Origin: Actinernus sp. WN-2022
Lineage: Eukaryota; Cnidaria; Anthozoa; Actiniaria; Actinernidae
Assembly (NCBI GenBank): GCA_030867875.1
Contig: JAOWCC010000064.1
Span: 32,386,802-32,450,801 of the forward strand
DNA length: 64,000 nucleotides
Reading direction: 5' to 3'
Part shown: positions 42,600 to 53,704 of the stretch, piece after piece
Layout: each line of letters opens with the position of its first letter
Numbering within the stretch: position 1 is the first letter of the stretch
Notes under the pieces: generated by a model
Seen by the model: only the letters and a program-made list of their open reading frames with translations
Databases searched by the model: none
What the model was told of the DNA's origin: nothing
Program-made: the position numbers and the translations under genes

Positions 42600-44140
42600 A
42601 AATATTATAAGAATTTATTTGAAAAATTGGATTTTGCTAAAGTCTCGCCAATGTACAAAGACGGCTCGCTCTTTGACCGCTACAATTTTCGTCCGATATC
42701 CATCCTCGCCGTGGTCTCTAAAGTCCTAGAGCGCCACGTACACTTATCTTTTTACGACTTTCTTGCTCAGCACAAGCTCCTAACAGACTCACAGTTCGGC
42801 TTTAGAAGGTTCTGTTCATGTGAGCTGGCCATCGCTGATCTCTCGGACAATATACTGAGCAATATAGATAACAAACTCCTAAATGGAATTCTCTTCATCG
42901 ATCTGAAAAAGGCATTTGACCTGGTCGATCACAATAGTTACACTACTCTACAAGCTCCGTGTCTATGGCTGTTCCCCCTCGACTATCGTGTGGTTCTGTT
43001 CCTATCTGTCAGGGCGTACGCAGAGAACCCTATTCTGGGGCACTCTGTCGGACGCACTTCCAGTGTCTGTAGGTGTGCCACAAGGCAGCATCCTCGGGCC
43101 GCGTTTCTTTCTTATATTTATTAATGACCTACCTTTTCAGCTATCCTCTAACACCTACCAGACAATGTTTGCCGACGACACTACTATATTCACTTGTGGC
43201 CACTCTATCTCCACTGTCAGTTCTCAATTGAATGAAATCGCCTTAGCTGTGTCTTCATGGACAAGGCAAAACAAAATGCCACTCAACATATCTAAGACCA
43301 AGTCTCTACTTGTAACTTCCTCTCAGAAATTCCGTACGCTACCTTGCTCTACATTAAATGTGGTAATCGACGGTAACAGTATCGAGCAGGTCGACCACGC
43401 CAAGATACTAGGCGTCACTTTAGACAGTTTCATGTCATGGGAACACCACGTCGACAACATCTGCGCCATCATCAGCAGTAGACTGTCTCTTCTCCGTCGC
43501 ATTAAGCCTTTCCTCACCTATGAATGTGCATTGCGCTTCTATAATTCATGCATCCATAACCATTTCATCTATTGTTCTGCTGCTTGGGGCAACTGCTCCC
43601 ACCTCCACATGCTGCGGCTTCTTCGCCTTCAAAAACGCGCTGCCCGCATACTCTTGGATGCCGAATTTTGTCAACCCTCTGTTCATCTGTTCTCCCAGCT
43701 TCAGTGGATTCCGATCACCGACCTGATTAAATGTAGGAAACTTCTACTTCTCTTCAGCACATTTCTTAATCCTGATGCACCAACATGTTTTAAGAACATG
43801 TTCCATTTCAATTCCTCTCTATATAATGCTCGTAGAGCTTCTGACCGCTGCACCATGCAGAGCCACATCATGCATAACCTCGCTGTACCTTACCCTCGCA
43901 GTAATTATGGCAAGCGCACTCTGGCTTATATAGCCCCTTCCATTGCGCATAGTCTTCTAGTAAGTATATTTGTTTTTGATTTTATTTCATATTAATTCTC
44001 TTTATATTGATTCCAATTATTAAATATCTTGTAATGTTGTAGCTCGTGTGTGTAACATAGAGGGCCGCATGTTAGATAACTATGTAAGGTTAATGTGTCT
44101 TCCCTCTGTAAATAAGGAATATTGTATTGTATGAAGAAAT
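42600..44140 (+). pseudogene. LINE reverse transcriptase relic (plus strand)
   Basis: Two open pieces, 42627-42960 and 42930-43995 in another frame, join one RT: NFRPISILAVVSKVLERHVH, DSQFGFRRFCSCELAI, GILFIDLKKAFDLVDHN; then, after the frame change at about 42935, [30 protein letters not shown] (catalytic FADD, about 43165-43176), MPLNISKTKSLLVTSS and AKILGVTLDSFMSW. The C-terminal end SNYGKRTLAYIAPSIAHSLL is at 43894-43950. 5' truncated: no endonuclease. It lies tail-away from the minus LINE fragment at 41510-42290. Confidence 0.85.
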
Positions 44141-44759
44141 AAAAAAAGTGGTTAGGGGCACTTGAAAGGGGGGACTTTAACACGATCGTCTGTGTGGTGG
44201 CAGTCTACAAATGTTTGTAGTTTTGGTAACAAGTGAATATAATCCGTTGCAATATTTTAGCCTTTGCCTGCGTATTTTGAATATGTTAAAGAGTTAGTTA
44301 TGTTACCTGTGTGTATCGTTATTTATTTCTCTCTCTAAAAACTAATAACGTTTCGTAGCTGTTTTAAACAACAACTTTATTTAACTCGTGACAGTCTGGT
44401 GAGACTGATCAACTTGTGGCCGACATGGGACCTACGATTTTACATCCTTATCCGAGAAGAGGGGAAGGTCTAAGTCTAAACTCTCCAAGGATTTTTAAAC
44501 TACTAGTAATTTATGAATATTTTCCGAACCTACGAATTAATGCGCATAAAACCGAGCATGCGTTTGCCATTACGACAAAAAAATAAAGATTTTACGACAC
44601 TTTTCAGTCCAATATTTAGCTTTTTTGGCGAATGAAAAGCCATAACTTTGGCATTTATTGTCGGTTTCCAAAATTCATGCTAGGTTTTGTGGAGAACGTG
44701 GTCAACAACATATTAACGGGAAAAAGTTTGGTATTTAGTGAAAGTGCGCGAAATGTTTA

Positions 44760-45114
44760 TGTGGCTGCCCAATGGCGACCACTCCAAGTTTGATGGCTTG
44801 CTCGCACAATAAACACTTTCAACGTTCGGTTGGCTCGATAAGTTTACTAGAAGCTCCAATAGCTTAACGACCACTGTTAAACTTGTACATACAAACGAAA
44901 TCCTGTTTGTTACTTGTAAGTAAACGAACCAATAACGATATAAAGAGAGAGAGGTTGAAAAATCGTTTGTTCCCCAGTTGGTGCAGAGCGAGCGAAACTG
45001 GAATTTTCAATACCTCGTGTCCGCACCGAACCGAGGCACACGCGTGACGTAACAGGAAGTAAAAAATGTGACCTGAACCGGAAATGAACAAAGGCAAGCG
45101 ATTCGGCCGTTACA
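44760..45114 (-). repeat. 3' LTR of the BEL/Pao-type element
   Basis: 355 bp; on the element strand TGTAACGGCCGAATCGCTTG ... GGGCAGCCACA. Just inside it, on the element strand, is a purine-rich tract (aggggccgg, about 45117-45127) that could be the polypurine tract. Confidence 0.9.
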
Positions 45115-45335
45115 TACCGGCCCCTAATTGTCTACGCAGTTCCTGTGACAATTACTAACAATATAAACCTTAACGGACGAAATTGTTAACGTCTTAATAT
45201 GGTGTAGCTGTTCGCTGGTACACATTCTTACAATATATAAGCTCCCAAGACTTCGTAAGTTCCCAATGTCTAAAATTGAATAGCATTACAAATTATGCTT
45301 AGTTCCTGGAGTAAGACACCTTGCCCTAATCTCGT

Positions 45336-46445
45336 CTAGCCACCGTTTTCAGATTCTAACAGAAGACAGAGCTTTGTGATAGGTCGCTCTAGCGTGCTCG
45401 TCTTGGTCTTTACTTTCACACGGCGCACGAACCCGTTCCTATCCGGCATGGTAACCGTCACTCTGCCCATCTGCCATGAGTTTCTAGGTGCTGCGTCATC
45501 CACAAGAAGAACGATATCTCCTTCAGACAGATTCCTCCTAGGTCTGACCCACTTCTGTCTCTCCTGGAGCTGGGTAAGGTACTCTCTGGACCATCGTTTC
45601 CAGAAAATATCTGCCATATATTGGACTTGTCTCCATCTGCGTCGAACGTACATATCCTTGCGATCGAAGACGCCGGGAGGTAGACTGGGCTTGGTTTTTA
45701 ACAGCAATAAGCAATTAGGCGTCAAGGCTTCTAAGTCATTAGGATCGCTGGAGACTGGAGTAATAGGACGATCATTAATCGTTGCTTCTATCTCACAAAG
45801 TAAGGCGTGGAGTCCCTCATCTTCTAGTGTCTGTTCCTTCAGTATGGCGGCCAGGATCTTCCTAACAGTCCTTATCTGGCGTTCCCATACGCCACCGTGG
45901 TGAGATCCTGTTGGCGGATTGAATTTCCAGTTGATACTTCTTGGTAGCATTGCCTCACGAATTGAAGACTCGTCTAACTCGATGATAGACTCCCTGAGTT
46001 CGCGTTCTGTTGCCTTCAAGTTAGTTCCGTTGTCCGAGATCATCTCTCTGACTTGACCTCTTCTACTAATGAAGCGACGTAGTGCATTAACGCACGAATC
46101 AGTGTCTAGGGTATGAGCTACTTCAATATGGACAGCCCTTATAGCTAAGCATGTGAAGAGTACGCCATATCTCTTTACTATGCTGCGGCCGCGTTTCACT
46201 TCTATGGGGCCAAAGTAGTCGATACCCACTCTTGTAAAGGGTGGTTCATCTGGTATGAGGCGCTCCGGTGGAAGGTCTGCCATCATCTGTTCTCCCACCT
46301 TTGCTCTCTGTTTTTGGCATTTTAAGCACTCCTTGATTATCTTCCTCGAGGCGGAATTTGCGTTTACAATCCAAAACTTCTCACGTAGACGAGATAGCAT
46401 GTGGTTTCGCCCTTCGTGGTTTACGTCTTGAAGGATTTGACGCAA
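45336..46445 (-). CDS. Integrase region of the BEL/Pao-type element
   Basis: 369 open codons. Zinc-binding N-terminus: VNHEGRNHML with two His, then IIKECLKCQKQRA with a C-x2-C pair. Catalytic core: first Asp in RVGIDYFGPI, second Asp in MISDNGTNLKA, the Glu in GGVWERQIRTVRK. The C-terminal part contains RQVQYMADIFWKRWSREYLT and LQERQKWV, a signature of BEL/Pao integrases, and a basic end. It inserts the cDNA into the host genome. The frame begins after a frame change from the RNase H part. The actual polyprotein start is upstream. Confidence 0.88.
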   Translation of the reverse strand: MRQILQDVNHEGRNHMLSRLREKFWIVNANSASRKIIKECLKCQKQRAKVGEQMMADLPPERLIPDEPPFTRVGIDYFGPIEVKRGRSIVKRYGVLFTCLAIRAVHIEVAHTLDTDSCVNALRRFISRRGQVREMISDNGTNLKATERELRESIIELDESSIREAMLPRSINWKFNPPTGSHHGGVWERQIRTVRKILAAILKEQTLEDEGLHALLCEIEATINDRPITPVSSDPNDLEALTPNCLLLLKTKPSLPPGVFDRKDMYVRRRWRQVQYMADIFWKRWSREYLTQLQERQKWVRPRRNLSEGDIVLLVDDAAPRNSWQMGRVTVTMPDRNGFVRRVKVKTKTSTLERPITKLCLLLESENGG

Positions 46446-46470
46446 TATTAGCTTCGATACATGGGTGCCT

Positions 46471-47493
46471 TTAGGTACGATAATGGGTTTCGGGCATGTC
46501 CCCTTGACTTATTCTGCCTCCAACTCTAAGAAGGCCACCAACTAGCAATGGTGCTAACTTGGCGATGTGGCTCGATTTCTTAACTTGGGCTCTATTGGCT
46601 TGCTCTTCTCCTTTCACTTCTTTCTTGGTTAAGCCGTCTAATTCTTCCTTGTATATCTGCCGCTGAATGAAGAAGAGGATTTGTTTCTCTGCATCTCTTA
46701 TGTCTTCCACAGTCAAGTAGGGCTTCCCCTGGACATCTCTGGGTTTCTTGTCCATTCCAGTAGATGCCGCTGCGTCTCCGACTTTGCAGGCGCTCACTTG
46801 CTTCTTCTGTATGGTACTTCTCTGCAGGAGCACAGCGCGTACCTTGAGGATCCAAGCTGTGCACCTCTTGAGCTTCGTCCAGCTGGAAAAGTGAGTGATG
46901 AACCGGTTCACAGTGTTCACATCATCTACATTTATTGCATTGACAACAGCGATTTCCTTTACCTCTGGATCCTCTGCTGCCAGCTTCAATGTATCGTTAA
47001 GTCTCGGCCAAGCTTTCTCTTCCTTGAGAAGGAACTCGGGTCCGTGACTCCACCGATAATTGCTTAGGAGTGTTTCTGCAGCCAATCCCCTAGACGCTTC
47101 ATCGGCTGGGTTCAAAGCTGACTCTATGTATCTCCATTGCTTTGGTTGCGAACCTTCACGGATAACTGAAACTCGATTGGCGAGGAAGGTATGGAATCTG
47201 GTCGTTTCATTCTGAATGTACTTTAGTACCGACGTGCTATCGGTCCAGAACACACTCCTATCAATAGGTATCTCTAATTCCTTTCTCATCATCTTATCGA
47301 TTCGAACGAGGACTGTTGCTGCGGTGAGCTCCAATCTTGGAATTGTTACTTGTTTTAGCGGCGCTACGCGGGACTTCCCCATGACCAAGGCAACGTGTAC
47401 TTTGCCAGTCTCACTTGTCATTCTGATGTACGATGCAGTGCCGTAGCCAGACTCGCTAGCGTCAGCAAAGTGAATCCTGCTGGTTTCAAGCAC
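46471..47493 (-). CDS. RNase H and connector region of the BEL/Pao-type element
   Basis: The first acidic residue of the RNase H core is in HFADASESGYGTASYI, then IPRLELTAATVL and SVFWTDSTSVLKYIQ, the usual catalytic acid blocks. A long linker follows, with SKWRYIESALNPADEASRG-like residues (the N-P-A-D motif before the RNase H end). The region ends in HIAKLAPLLVGGLLRVGGR, which precedes the integrase zinc domain in BEL/Pao elements. One frame change separates it from RT and another from integrase. Confidence 0.85.
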   Translation of the reverse strand: MLETSRIHFADASESGYGTASYIRMTSETGKVHVALVMGKSRVAPLKQVTIPRLELTAATVLVRIDKMMRKELEIPIDRSVFWTDSTSVLKYIQNETTRFHTFLANRVSVIREGSQPKQWRYIESALNPADEASRGLAAETLLSNYRWSHGPEFLLKEEKAWPRLNDTLKLAAEDPEVKEIAVVNAINVDDVNTVNRFITHFSSWTKLKRCTAWILKVRAVLLQRSTIQKKQVSACKVGDAAASTGMDKKPRDVQGKPYLTVEDIRDAEKQILFFIQRQIYKEELDGLTKKEVKGEEQANRAQVKKSSHIAKLAPLLVGGLLRVGGRISQGDMPETHYRT

Positions 47494-48653
47494 CTATCAA
47501 CCTTAAACTTCTCAATCCTCTGGAGGTCCGACATCCAATTTCGCCACTGCGCGAGGTACTTATCTGGGATAGGATCGTCCCAGCCTATCTTAAGACGACA
47601 CAAATGTTGTAGAATTATTCTGGCTGGTAGGATGAACGGAGCAAGCAAGCCCAAAGGGTCATAAACAGAGCTGGTAATGGACAGGATACCTCTCCTGGTA
47701 GCAGGACGCTCTTGAACTGCTATTTCAAATTCAAACTTATCTGAATCGACGCTCCATTGCATTCCTAATGCTCTTTCAATGGGGAGCGAGTCTTGATCCA
47801 GGTCGAGGTCCTTGACTTCCTTTGCTCGTCTTTCTTCCGGGATCGACGACAAGACCGTGCGATCGTTAGAGATCCATTTAGTCAGGTTGAATCCTCCCTT
47901 GGCGCAAGCTGCTTGGAGATCGCTTGCTAGGGATACAGCTTGACCTTCAGTTGGGACTGACTTTAGTAGGTCGTCTACGTAAAAATTGCTTAAGATGGTA
48001 TTTGCGACGTCCGATCCGAACTCGTCTCTGCAGTCTTCAGCAGTCTGCCTAAGTGCCAGGTTTGCGCAGCTTGGGGATGATACCGAGCCAAACAAGTGCA
48101 CGACCATTCTGTACTCCTGGATGTCCTGGGTGAGATCTCCCTCTGGCCACCAGAGGAAACGAAGCAGATCACAATCCTCAGACGGCACCTTTACCTGATA
48201 GAACATCGACTCAATGTCGGCCATCATAGCAACTTGCTCCTGGCGAAATTTGGTAAGCACTCCTATAAGAGAATTCGTCATGTTTGGACCTTGGAGAAGG
48301 CATCCGTTCAGCGAGGAGCCCTGGTAACTGGCTGCACAGTCGAAGACAACTCTTATCTTGCCTTTGCGTGGGTGGTATACACCATGGTGGGGTATGTACC
48401 ACACCCTACCGTCATCTCTCGTCAACTCGTCTTGGGGGACCCGTTCGGCGTACCCTTTCTCGATTACGTTGCTCATAAAGGTTAGGTATTCCTCGTAGAA
48501 CTTCGCGTCCTTATCGAACTTACGCTTCAAGTGGCGCACACGCTGTTCCGCCATTGCACGGTTATCCGGCATGGACACTTCCCTGTTTCTAAGTGGCAGC
48601 CCTATGCTGTAGTGTCCGTCTTTCTGGGTAAGAGTACCGTTTGCATATTCCAT
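47418..48653 (-). CDS. Reverse transcriptase of the BEL/Pao-type element
   Basis: 411 open codons: WYIPHHGVYHPRKGKIRVVF (fingers), DCAASYQGSSLNGCLLQGPN, MADIESMFYQVKV (first catalytic Asp), LFGSVSSPSCANLALRQTAE and the catalytic NFYVDDLL with YVDD (about 47960-47972). Then TKWISNDRTVLSSIPEE and the end with ILSITSSVYDPLGLLAPF, typical of BEL/Pao. It copies the element RNA. The end overlaps the start of the RNase H frame, so a one-base frame change is present near 47490. Confidence 0.9.
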   Translation of the reverse strand: MEYANGTLTQKDGHYSIGLPLRNREVSMPDNRAMAEQRVRHLKRKFDKDAKFYEEYLTFMSNVIEKGYAERVPQDELTRDDGRVWYIPHHGVYHPRKGKIRVVFDCAASYQGSSLNGCLLQGPNMTNSLIGVLTKFRQEQVAMMADIESMFYQVKVPSEDCDLLRFLWWPEGDLTQDIQEYRMVVHLFGSVSSPSCANLALRQTAEDCRDEFGSDVANTILSNFYVDDLLKSVPTEGQAVSLASDLQAACAKGGFNLTKWISNDRTVLSSIPEERRAKEVKDLDLDQDSLPIERALGMQWSVDSDKFEFEIAVQERPATRRGILSITSSVYDPLGLLAPFILPARIILQHLCRLKIGWDDPIPDKYLAQWRNWMSDLQRIEKFKVDRCLKPAGFTLLTLASLATALHRTSE

Positions 48654-48691
48654 AAACTGATGGTCCTCTCTTGACCTTTCTGGTTCGTCGT

Positions 48692-49981
48692 CTATCGCGC
48701 GCTCACTACCTCGGTAGCATCTAAGCTGCTTACTTCCATGTTGGAAATCACAGAAGTTTCGACGTGTTTTTCTTGACTCATTGTATGCAGTAGTATCCTT
48801 TTCCTTCTTCCGTTAGCATTAAGGCGTCGGGCCAGGTTCTCAGTGCAAAACGTTGCGCAGCTTCCGTTGTCTAGGAAGGCGTATGTTTCTATGAATTTAT
48901 CGCTGTTCTTGAGCTTCACCCTAACTGGGACTATACTTAAGGCGTTGTCTTGGTCTCCGGCCCCAGTACTAGCACACGCAGTCGGATGTACGCCTTCGTG
49001 GCCGGCACTTCCGTTTGTTTTAGTTTGACTCGACGCTTCATCAGTACTAGACCTTTCCTTCCTTGCGTTATCTTTTTGGCGCTTGAAGTGGAGTACCGTT
49101 GGGTGAGAGAGCGAGCACGCTTCACACTTGAGTCGCTGGGTGCATTCGCGTGAAGTATGACCACGTTTCAGACAACCAAAACAAAGACCTTTAGATTTTA
49201 GAAAATTAAGCTTCTCAGTGTTCTTCTTGCCTTTAAGGCGCCGACATTCTTCCATCGTATGGTCTCCTGAACAGTAAGCGCATGGTTTCGCGAATGCATT
49301 GCACCGATCCTTTTCTGACGCATCACGCTTCGAAGGACTAGCCAGCTTTGCGTCCGCTGCGTCAGAAACCTTTGAGGCGTTGACATTGGTAACAGAATTA
49401 TCTCGCTTGTTACCTTTATTAGAATGGCGCGGGCATTTCTCGTTGCGCTCACCGTCCGATATCGATCCAAACACCGGGTCTGCTGTTATCTTAGCCTGTC
49501 TATTTACGAAGTGAGTCAGATCACTGAAATTAGCTCTGCGCTGTTGCCTATCCTGAATGTCATACGCTAGGGTTCGCCACTTATCCCTCAATTTATATGG
49601 AAGCCTGGAAAGGATGATCTGCAAGTTTTTGGGATGGTCAAGTTGCTCCATAAGCTTAATATCGCTCATCGCATTGCAGCATTCGATTAGAAAAAGCGAG
49701 TAGCTAGAGAGCGCGGCGGCGTCTTCAGATTTAATCACGGGCCAATTCAGCGCCTTGTCCACCTGAGCAGTTGCAATTTTGTATTCGTTGCCAAACTCCC
49801 TCTCGAGTAACCTTCGTGCAGTTTCGTAGCCCTTTCTGGGTTCCATATACATACAGATTCTAACAATACCCTGTGCCTCCCCCCTAGTGTATTGCTCCAA
49901 GTAATAAAGTTTGTCCTTGAAGCTGTCAGTTTTATCCACAATAACGTGCTCAAAGGCGCGCTCAAATAACTTGTATTCCAA
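48692..49981 (-). CDS. Gag C-terminal part, zinc knuckles and aspartic protease
   Basis: 429 open codons. The first 150 residues are a helical gag domain (YYLEQYTRGEAQGIVRI, then GYETARRLLEREFGNEY) as seen in BEL/Pao gags. Zinc-knuckle cysteines: FAKPCAYCSGDHTMEECRRL and LCFGCLKRGHTSRECTQRL, followed by KCEACSLSHPTVLHF. The protease motif is in the stretch TYAFLDNGSCATFC: D-N-G-S in place of the commoner D-T/S-G. The C-terminus continues towards RT after a stop at 48692. It is preceded by a frame change from the N-terminal gag part. Confidence 0.85.
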   Translation of the reverse strand: MEYKLFERAFEHVIVDKTDSFKDKLYYLEQYTRGEAQGIVRICMYMEPRKGYETARRLLEREFGNEYKIATAQVDKALNWPVIKSEDAAALSSYSLFLIECCNAMSDIKLMEQLDHPKNLQIILSRLPYKLRDKWRTLAYDIQDRQQRRANFSDLTHFVNRQAKITADPVFGSISDGERNEKCPRHSNKGNKRDNSVTNVNASKVSDAADAKLASPSKRDASEKDRCNAFAKPCAYCSGDHTMEECRRLKGKKNTEKLNFLKSKGLCFGCLKRGHTSRECTQRLKCEACSLSHPTVLHFKRQKDNARKERSSTDEASSQTKTNGSAGHEGVHPTACASTGAGDQDNALSIVPVRVKLKNSDKFIETYAFLDNGSCATFCTENLARRLNANGRRKRILLHTMSQEKHVETSVISNMEVSSLDATEVVSAR

Positions 49982-50006
49982 TGGATTCCCACCAAAAACA
50001 GGTACT

Positions 50007-50878
50007 TCACTCTTTGGAAGTGCAGATTTTACATGCTGCTAGCTTAACTAGCATTTCAGTTATGTCATTTTGGCGCCGTATAAGGTCATTAAATCCTTCC
50101 TCGCTGGCTGATGAGCGTTGTACATTTGTATCGTACGTGGTATTTGCCTTATTGTGCTCTGTAAGTGGGCTTTCCATACAAGGTCCATGCTTGCTTGTAA
50201 CGTGCGAAGGCTGCTGCGCTTGCGATACACTTATTGTGGGAGGGGAAAGCAGTGTAGGAGGAGAAAATATTGTGTCCAATGTCTGCGGAGTTGGCATAAC
50301 TGGGACTTGTTACTCTTTATTATTATCACGGGAGCAAATACCTTCAACGATTTGTTGAATCGGAGATGGAGTGTAATCCTGGGCAAATGGGTTTAGGTAT
50401 TTTGGGGCAGGAGCACTGGGTGTGGAGTGTGCTTGGGGCATCTCAGGCTTAGCAAGGCTTTGCATACCTAGCTGTTCATAGACAGATGCTCTTGCCTTAG
50501 CTGCTGCTAATTCAGTTTTAATTTTAAGTGCCCTTTGTTTCATTAGCATTTGAACTTTAAGGGCCTTTTCCCTGGCTTCGAGCTCTAACTTCTCAATTTC
50601 CAACGCTTCAGTTTGGTATAAAGCAGCTACACGAGCGCCGAGTTCAGCTAGTTTGAGCTCTTCTTTCAGCCTGGCAGACACAACAGACACATTTGAATGG
50701 TGCCGACTAGCGACAGAGGACGATGGCTTTCCAATAGAAAGGCAACTAAGTCCGATTTGCGAGACGCTATCGCTCGGTTCTACTATAATTTCTTCGGCCT
50801 TCTACTCTACTATAATTATTTGGGCCCTTTGCCCCTCTTCGACGGCATTAATACTGCTTTGAGCCTGATCAGATGCCA
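50007..50878 (-). pseudogene. Gag N-terminal part of the BEL/Pao-type element, with stops
   Basis: Begins at an ATG at 50876-50878 (minus) and has in-frame stops near 50805, 50311 and 50007. The central part is a long charged helix (LKEELKLAELGARVAALYQ; EIEKLELEAREKALKVQML) likely to form a coiled coil. A Pro/Ser/Thr/Gln-rich stretch follows. Sense codons between the stops keep the same frame, which shows that the stops are recent. Confidence 0.75.
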
Positions 50879-51072
50879 TTTTGATTCAAACAGACAGAAA
50901 TAGCTTGCGACAACAACAGTACAATCAACTGATGTTTATAAGCAACGACTTATCTGGTACTTCGAGGTTCTGGGCTTGTAAAATTTCTTCTTTGTCTTCC
51001 AGGATAACTTCTGGGTCTTCTGGTTGGTTGTGAACTTCCTTCCAATTAGGAGTTGAGATTTTTCAACTAAAA

Positions 51073-51427
51073 TGTGGCTGCCCCAATGGCGACCACTCCA
51101 AGTTTGATGGCTTGCTCGCACAATAAACACTTTCAACGCTCGGTTGGCTCGATAAGTTTACTAGAAGCTCCAATAGCTTAACGACCACTGTAAACTTGTA
51201 CATACAAACGAAATCCTGTTTGTTACTTGTAAGTAAACGAACCAATAACGATATAAAGAGAGAGAGGTTGAAAAATCGTTTGTTCCCCAGCTGGTGCAGA
51301 GCGAGCGAAACTGGAATTTTCAATACCTCGTGTCTGCACCGAACCGAGGCAGACGCGTGACGTAACAGGAAGTAAAAAATGTGACCTGAACCGGAAATGA
51401 ACAAAGGCAAGCGATTCGGCCGTTACA
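51073..51427 (-). repeat. 5' LTR of the BEL/Pao-type element
   Basis: 355 bp, same ends as the left LTR. No TGG-type primer binding site was found directly next to it; the following element sequence is ttttagttgaaaaatctcaa. Confidence 0.9.
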
Positions 51428-51432
51428 GTTTA

Positions 51433-53500
51433 GGATTTTTAGAAACCGGAAGTGAAGAAATTGACGCATGCGCAAAAGTGCCTGTTTTGTGGTCGTGAAA
51501 TAGTCGCAAAACTGTTGATGCAGTAAAGTCTACAATAATTGGTCGAACAGGATGTGCATTTTCTCCTATTTCTTCCAACGATGGCCAGTTTTGGGGCTTG
51601 GCTGAATACCCCAGTCTGTAATGAGCTAGCTTGATTGTCTGCAATGTGTGGAGCACATGCCAGGAACCCATTTCGCGGCAAAACGAAGAGCCAATAGAAA
51701 TCGAGCTAACATTAGACAAATATTCGACAACTTTTATTTCACTTGTTGAATCTCGTGGCGTTAACAACAGTTTGTTTTCTGACATCAAAAATACTTTTTT
51801 AAGGATGAAAACTCTGAAAACTGACCTTTATTTTAATTAGTTGCACTGCGGTTCAATCACAACTTTATCAGGAACCCGAAAGCATTATCTGGAGACAAAT
51901 GAGTGTATGTTTGTGGAAGATTTGAGGTGAAAACCTGCCGATCGAAAATCACTTGACTTCTTGAGTGGTCGTACATTTCTTCGTGTTTTTAGAAGCCATC
52001 TTCTCGCTGGAAGCAGCCATTTCAATCTTAGACAACTATAGATACTATTTACAAGATGTTCTTTCAATCTATCAACAGCGGGAAGAGCTCGGCTACGTTT
52101 GAGAATCCAATACAAGTTTGCTTTCCCTTTCATCGGCGATTTCCTGACTGATTTCACTCAGCTTTTGTCGCTGGAAAATGAAAAGCTTGGTTTATCGTGT
52201 GAAAGAAAATAATACTTGACAAGAAACTCAATCCGATAATTTTGATAGAATCGTTCATGAATGACTCGAAAGGCGCCTAACTGTACTTGAACCTAGAGAA
52301 AGGGAAATAATTAATAATTTGTACCGAGAACAAAAACATCGATTTTGCCACGCTTACCGTCATTGTGACGTTAAGAGTAGGTGGGTGGGTTTAGGCTTGA
52401 GTTCGTGACGCTAAAATTTTAAAAATACCAAACATTTATTCCATCGATATTTTATAATATTATTTGAACCAAAATCACACTTTACGTACGATGACTTATC
52501 CGAGAAGCTGGTATCAAAGTTGTGACAAAACAAAATGGCGTCTCGCGACTTTGTTTGTGTTTTATATAAACATCTACTTTTTTTGAAGAAATCTTTGGTC
52601 TTATGAAGATAACATGTTTTACTAAAGCTTATAGAATATTAGCCGTAAGATTTGCTTTAAATGTTATTGTTGACCCAGAGTTGAGCAAAATATAGTGTAT
52701 TGCAATCTGCCGTTCCGCTAACGAGTTCCTACCGCGTGACTTTAAGAGGGGGTGGGTGGGTGGGTATTGACCCTAACGTCACAATGATAATCGATATGTG
52801 AACGTTCCCTAACATATAACGCAAGCGTACGGCGGCGCCAACACAGTGATACCCGCTACGGCTTGCTCCGACTTTTGAACACTTTACTTCATTCATTCAT
52901 GAAAACCTTTCAGGTAAACCACGAATAAAACTTACAAACATGTGTAAGTATTAAAACTATCGGGTGGCCGGTGGACACGCATAAAACTAGCCTGAGAAAA
53001 CAGCCGACTCATAATCGCCTCTCAGGCTAGCGTAAACCGGAAGTCAAAATCGCATCTGCTCCTGCGAGCATAGCAACGGTGTTGCGTAGCAACGGAATAT
53101 GTCAATGGGTCCTTAACCACTGAGCTCACCGGGAGACGGAGTTAATAAAAGTAAATTTACAGTTCAGTTTTAGCATCGTATTCAAATGCGTACGTTTGTC
53201 ATATTTCCCCTACTCTGGGTTCCAGAAGCTCGAAGAAATAAGAGGTGAGAAAGAGGAGAGGAGAAGGCATATCAAACAACGAGTGTCGATTTAGAGGTCT
53301 GGAACCTAGAAACCGCCATTTTGAATGTCGTGGCAGCTCTTCCAAATGTGGAATATGGAATTTTCCTAATATGGAAGAGGCAGCGGGAAGTTCAAAACGA
53401 CACTTTTGCTTGCTATTTTATTGATATGAAGAGAAAGAAGAGCCTCTGTTGTTATCCGTTGAAAATCTCAATTCCATGCGAACATTAGGTTTAGAATTTG
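51433..53500. other. Unclassified DNA right of the LTR element
   Basis: Two minus-strand frames (51423-51788, 51885-52157) have no recognisable domain; the first ends at a stop supplied by the LTR. tcattgtgacgttaagag (52362) and taacgtcacaatga (52774-52787) are inverse and could be ends of a small element. A SINE head remnant with an inverted A box lies at 53112-53141 (taaccactgagctcaccgggagacgg). Confidence 0.35.
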
Positions 53501-53624
53501 AACCTCGTCCCTGATTGGACAATCTACTCAGTACCAAGCATGGATGGATGTATAACGGAGATTTTCATTGGCCGTACCAATGGCCCAGCAAAACCAGTTT
53601 GACGTGTTTTCTTGATTTGACACT

Positions 53625-53704
53625 CTCCTCTCCTCTCCTCTCCTCTCCTCTCCTCTCCTCTCCTCTCCTCTCCTCTCCTCTCCTCTCCTCTCCTCTCCTC
53701 TCTC
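53625..53704 (+). repeat. (CTCTC)n microsatellite, about 16 units
   Basis: An uninterrupted 5-bp repeat ending ...ctcctctctcgactc. Open frames on both strands over it are produced by the repeat. Confidence 0.9.

Larger units (their letters stand above)
44760..51427 (-). mobile_element. Complete BEL/Pao-type LTR retrotransposon
   Basis: 6668 bp with direct 355-bp LTRs at both ends, LTR ends TG...CA, and a perfect 5-bp target duplication GTTTA (44755-44759 and 51428-51432). Order on the minus strand: gag, zinc knuckles, aspartic protease, RT, RNase H, integrase. This order and the RT/integrase sequence type fit BEL/Pao. Left and right LTRs differ at about six positions (around 98% identical), so insertion is recent. 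The coding parts nevertheless have stops and frame changes (gag near 50805, 50311 and 50005; between RT and RNase H near 47480; between RNase H and integrase near 46480). Confidence 0.92.

Noticed and set aside
44864..45097. 77-codon frame (and its twin at 51063-51410)
   Set aside because: Both lie within LTR sequence and have no independent coding evidence.
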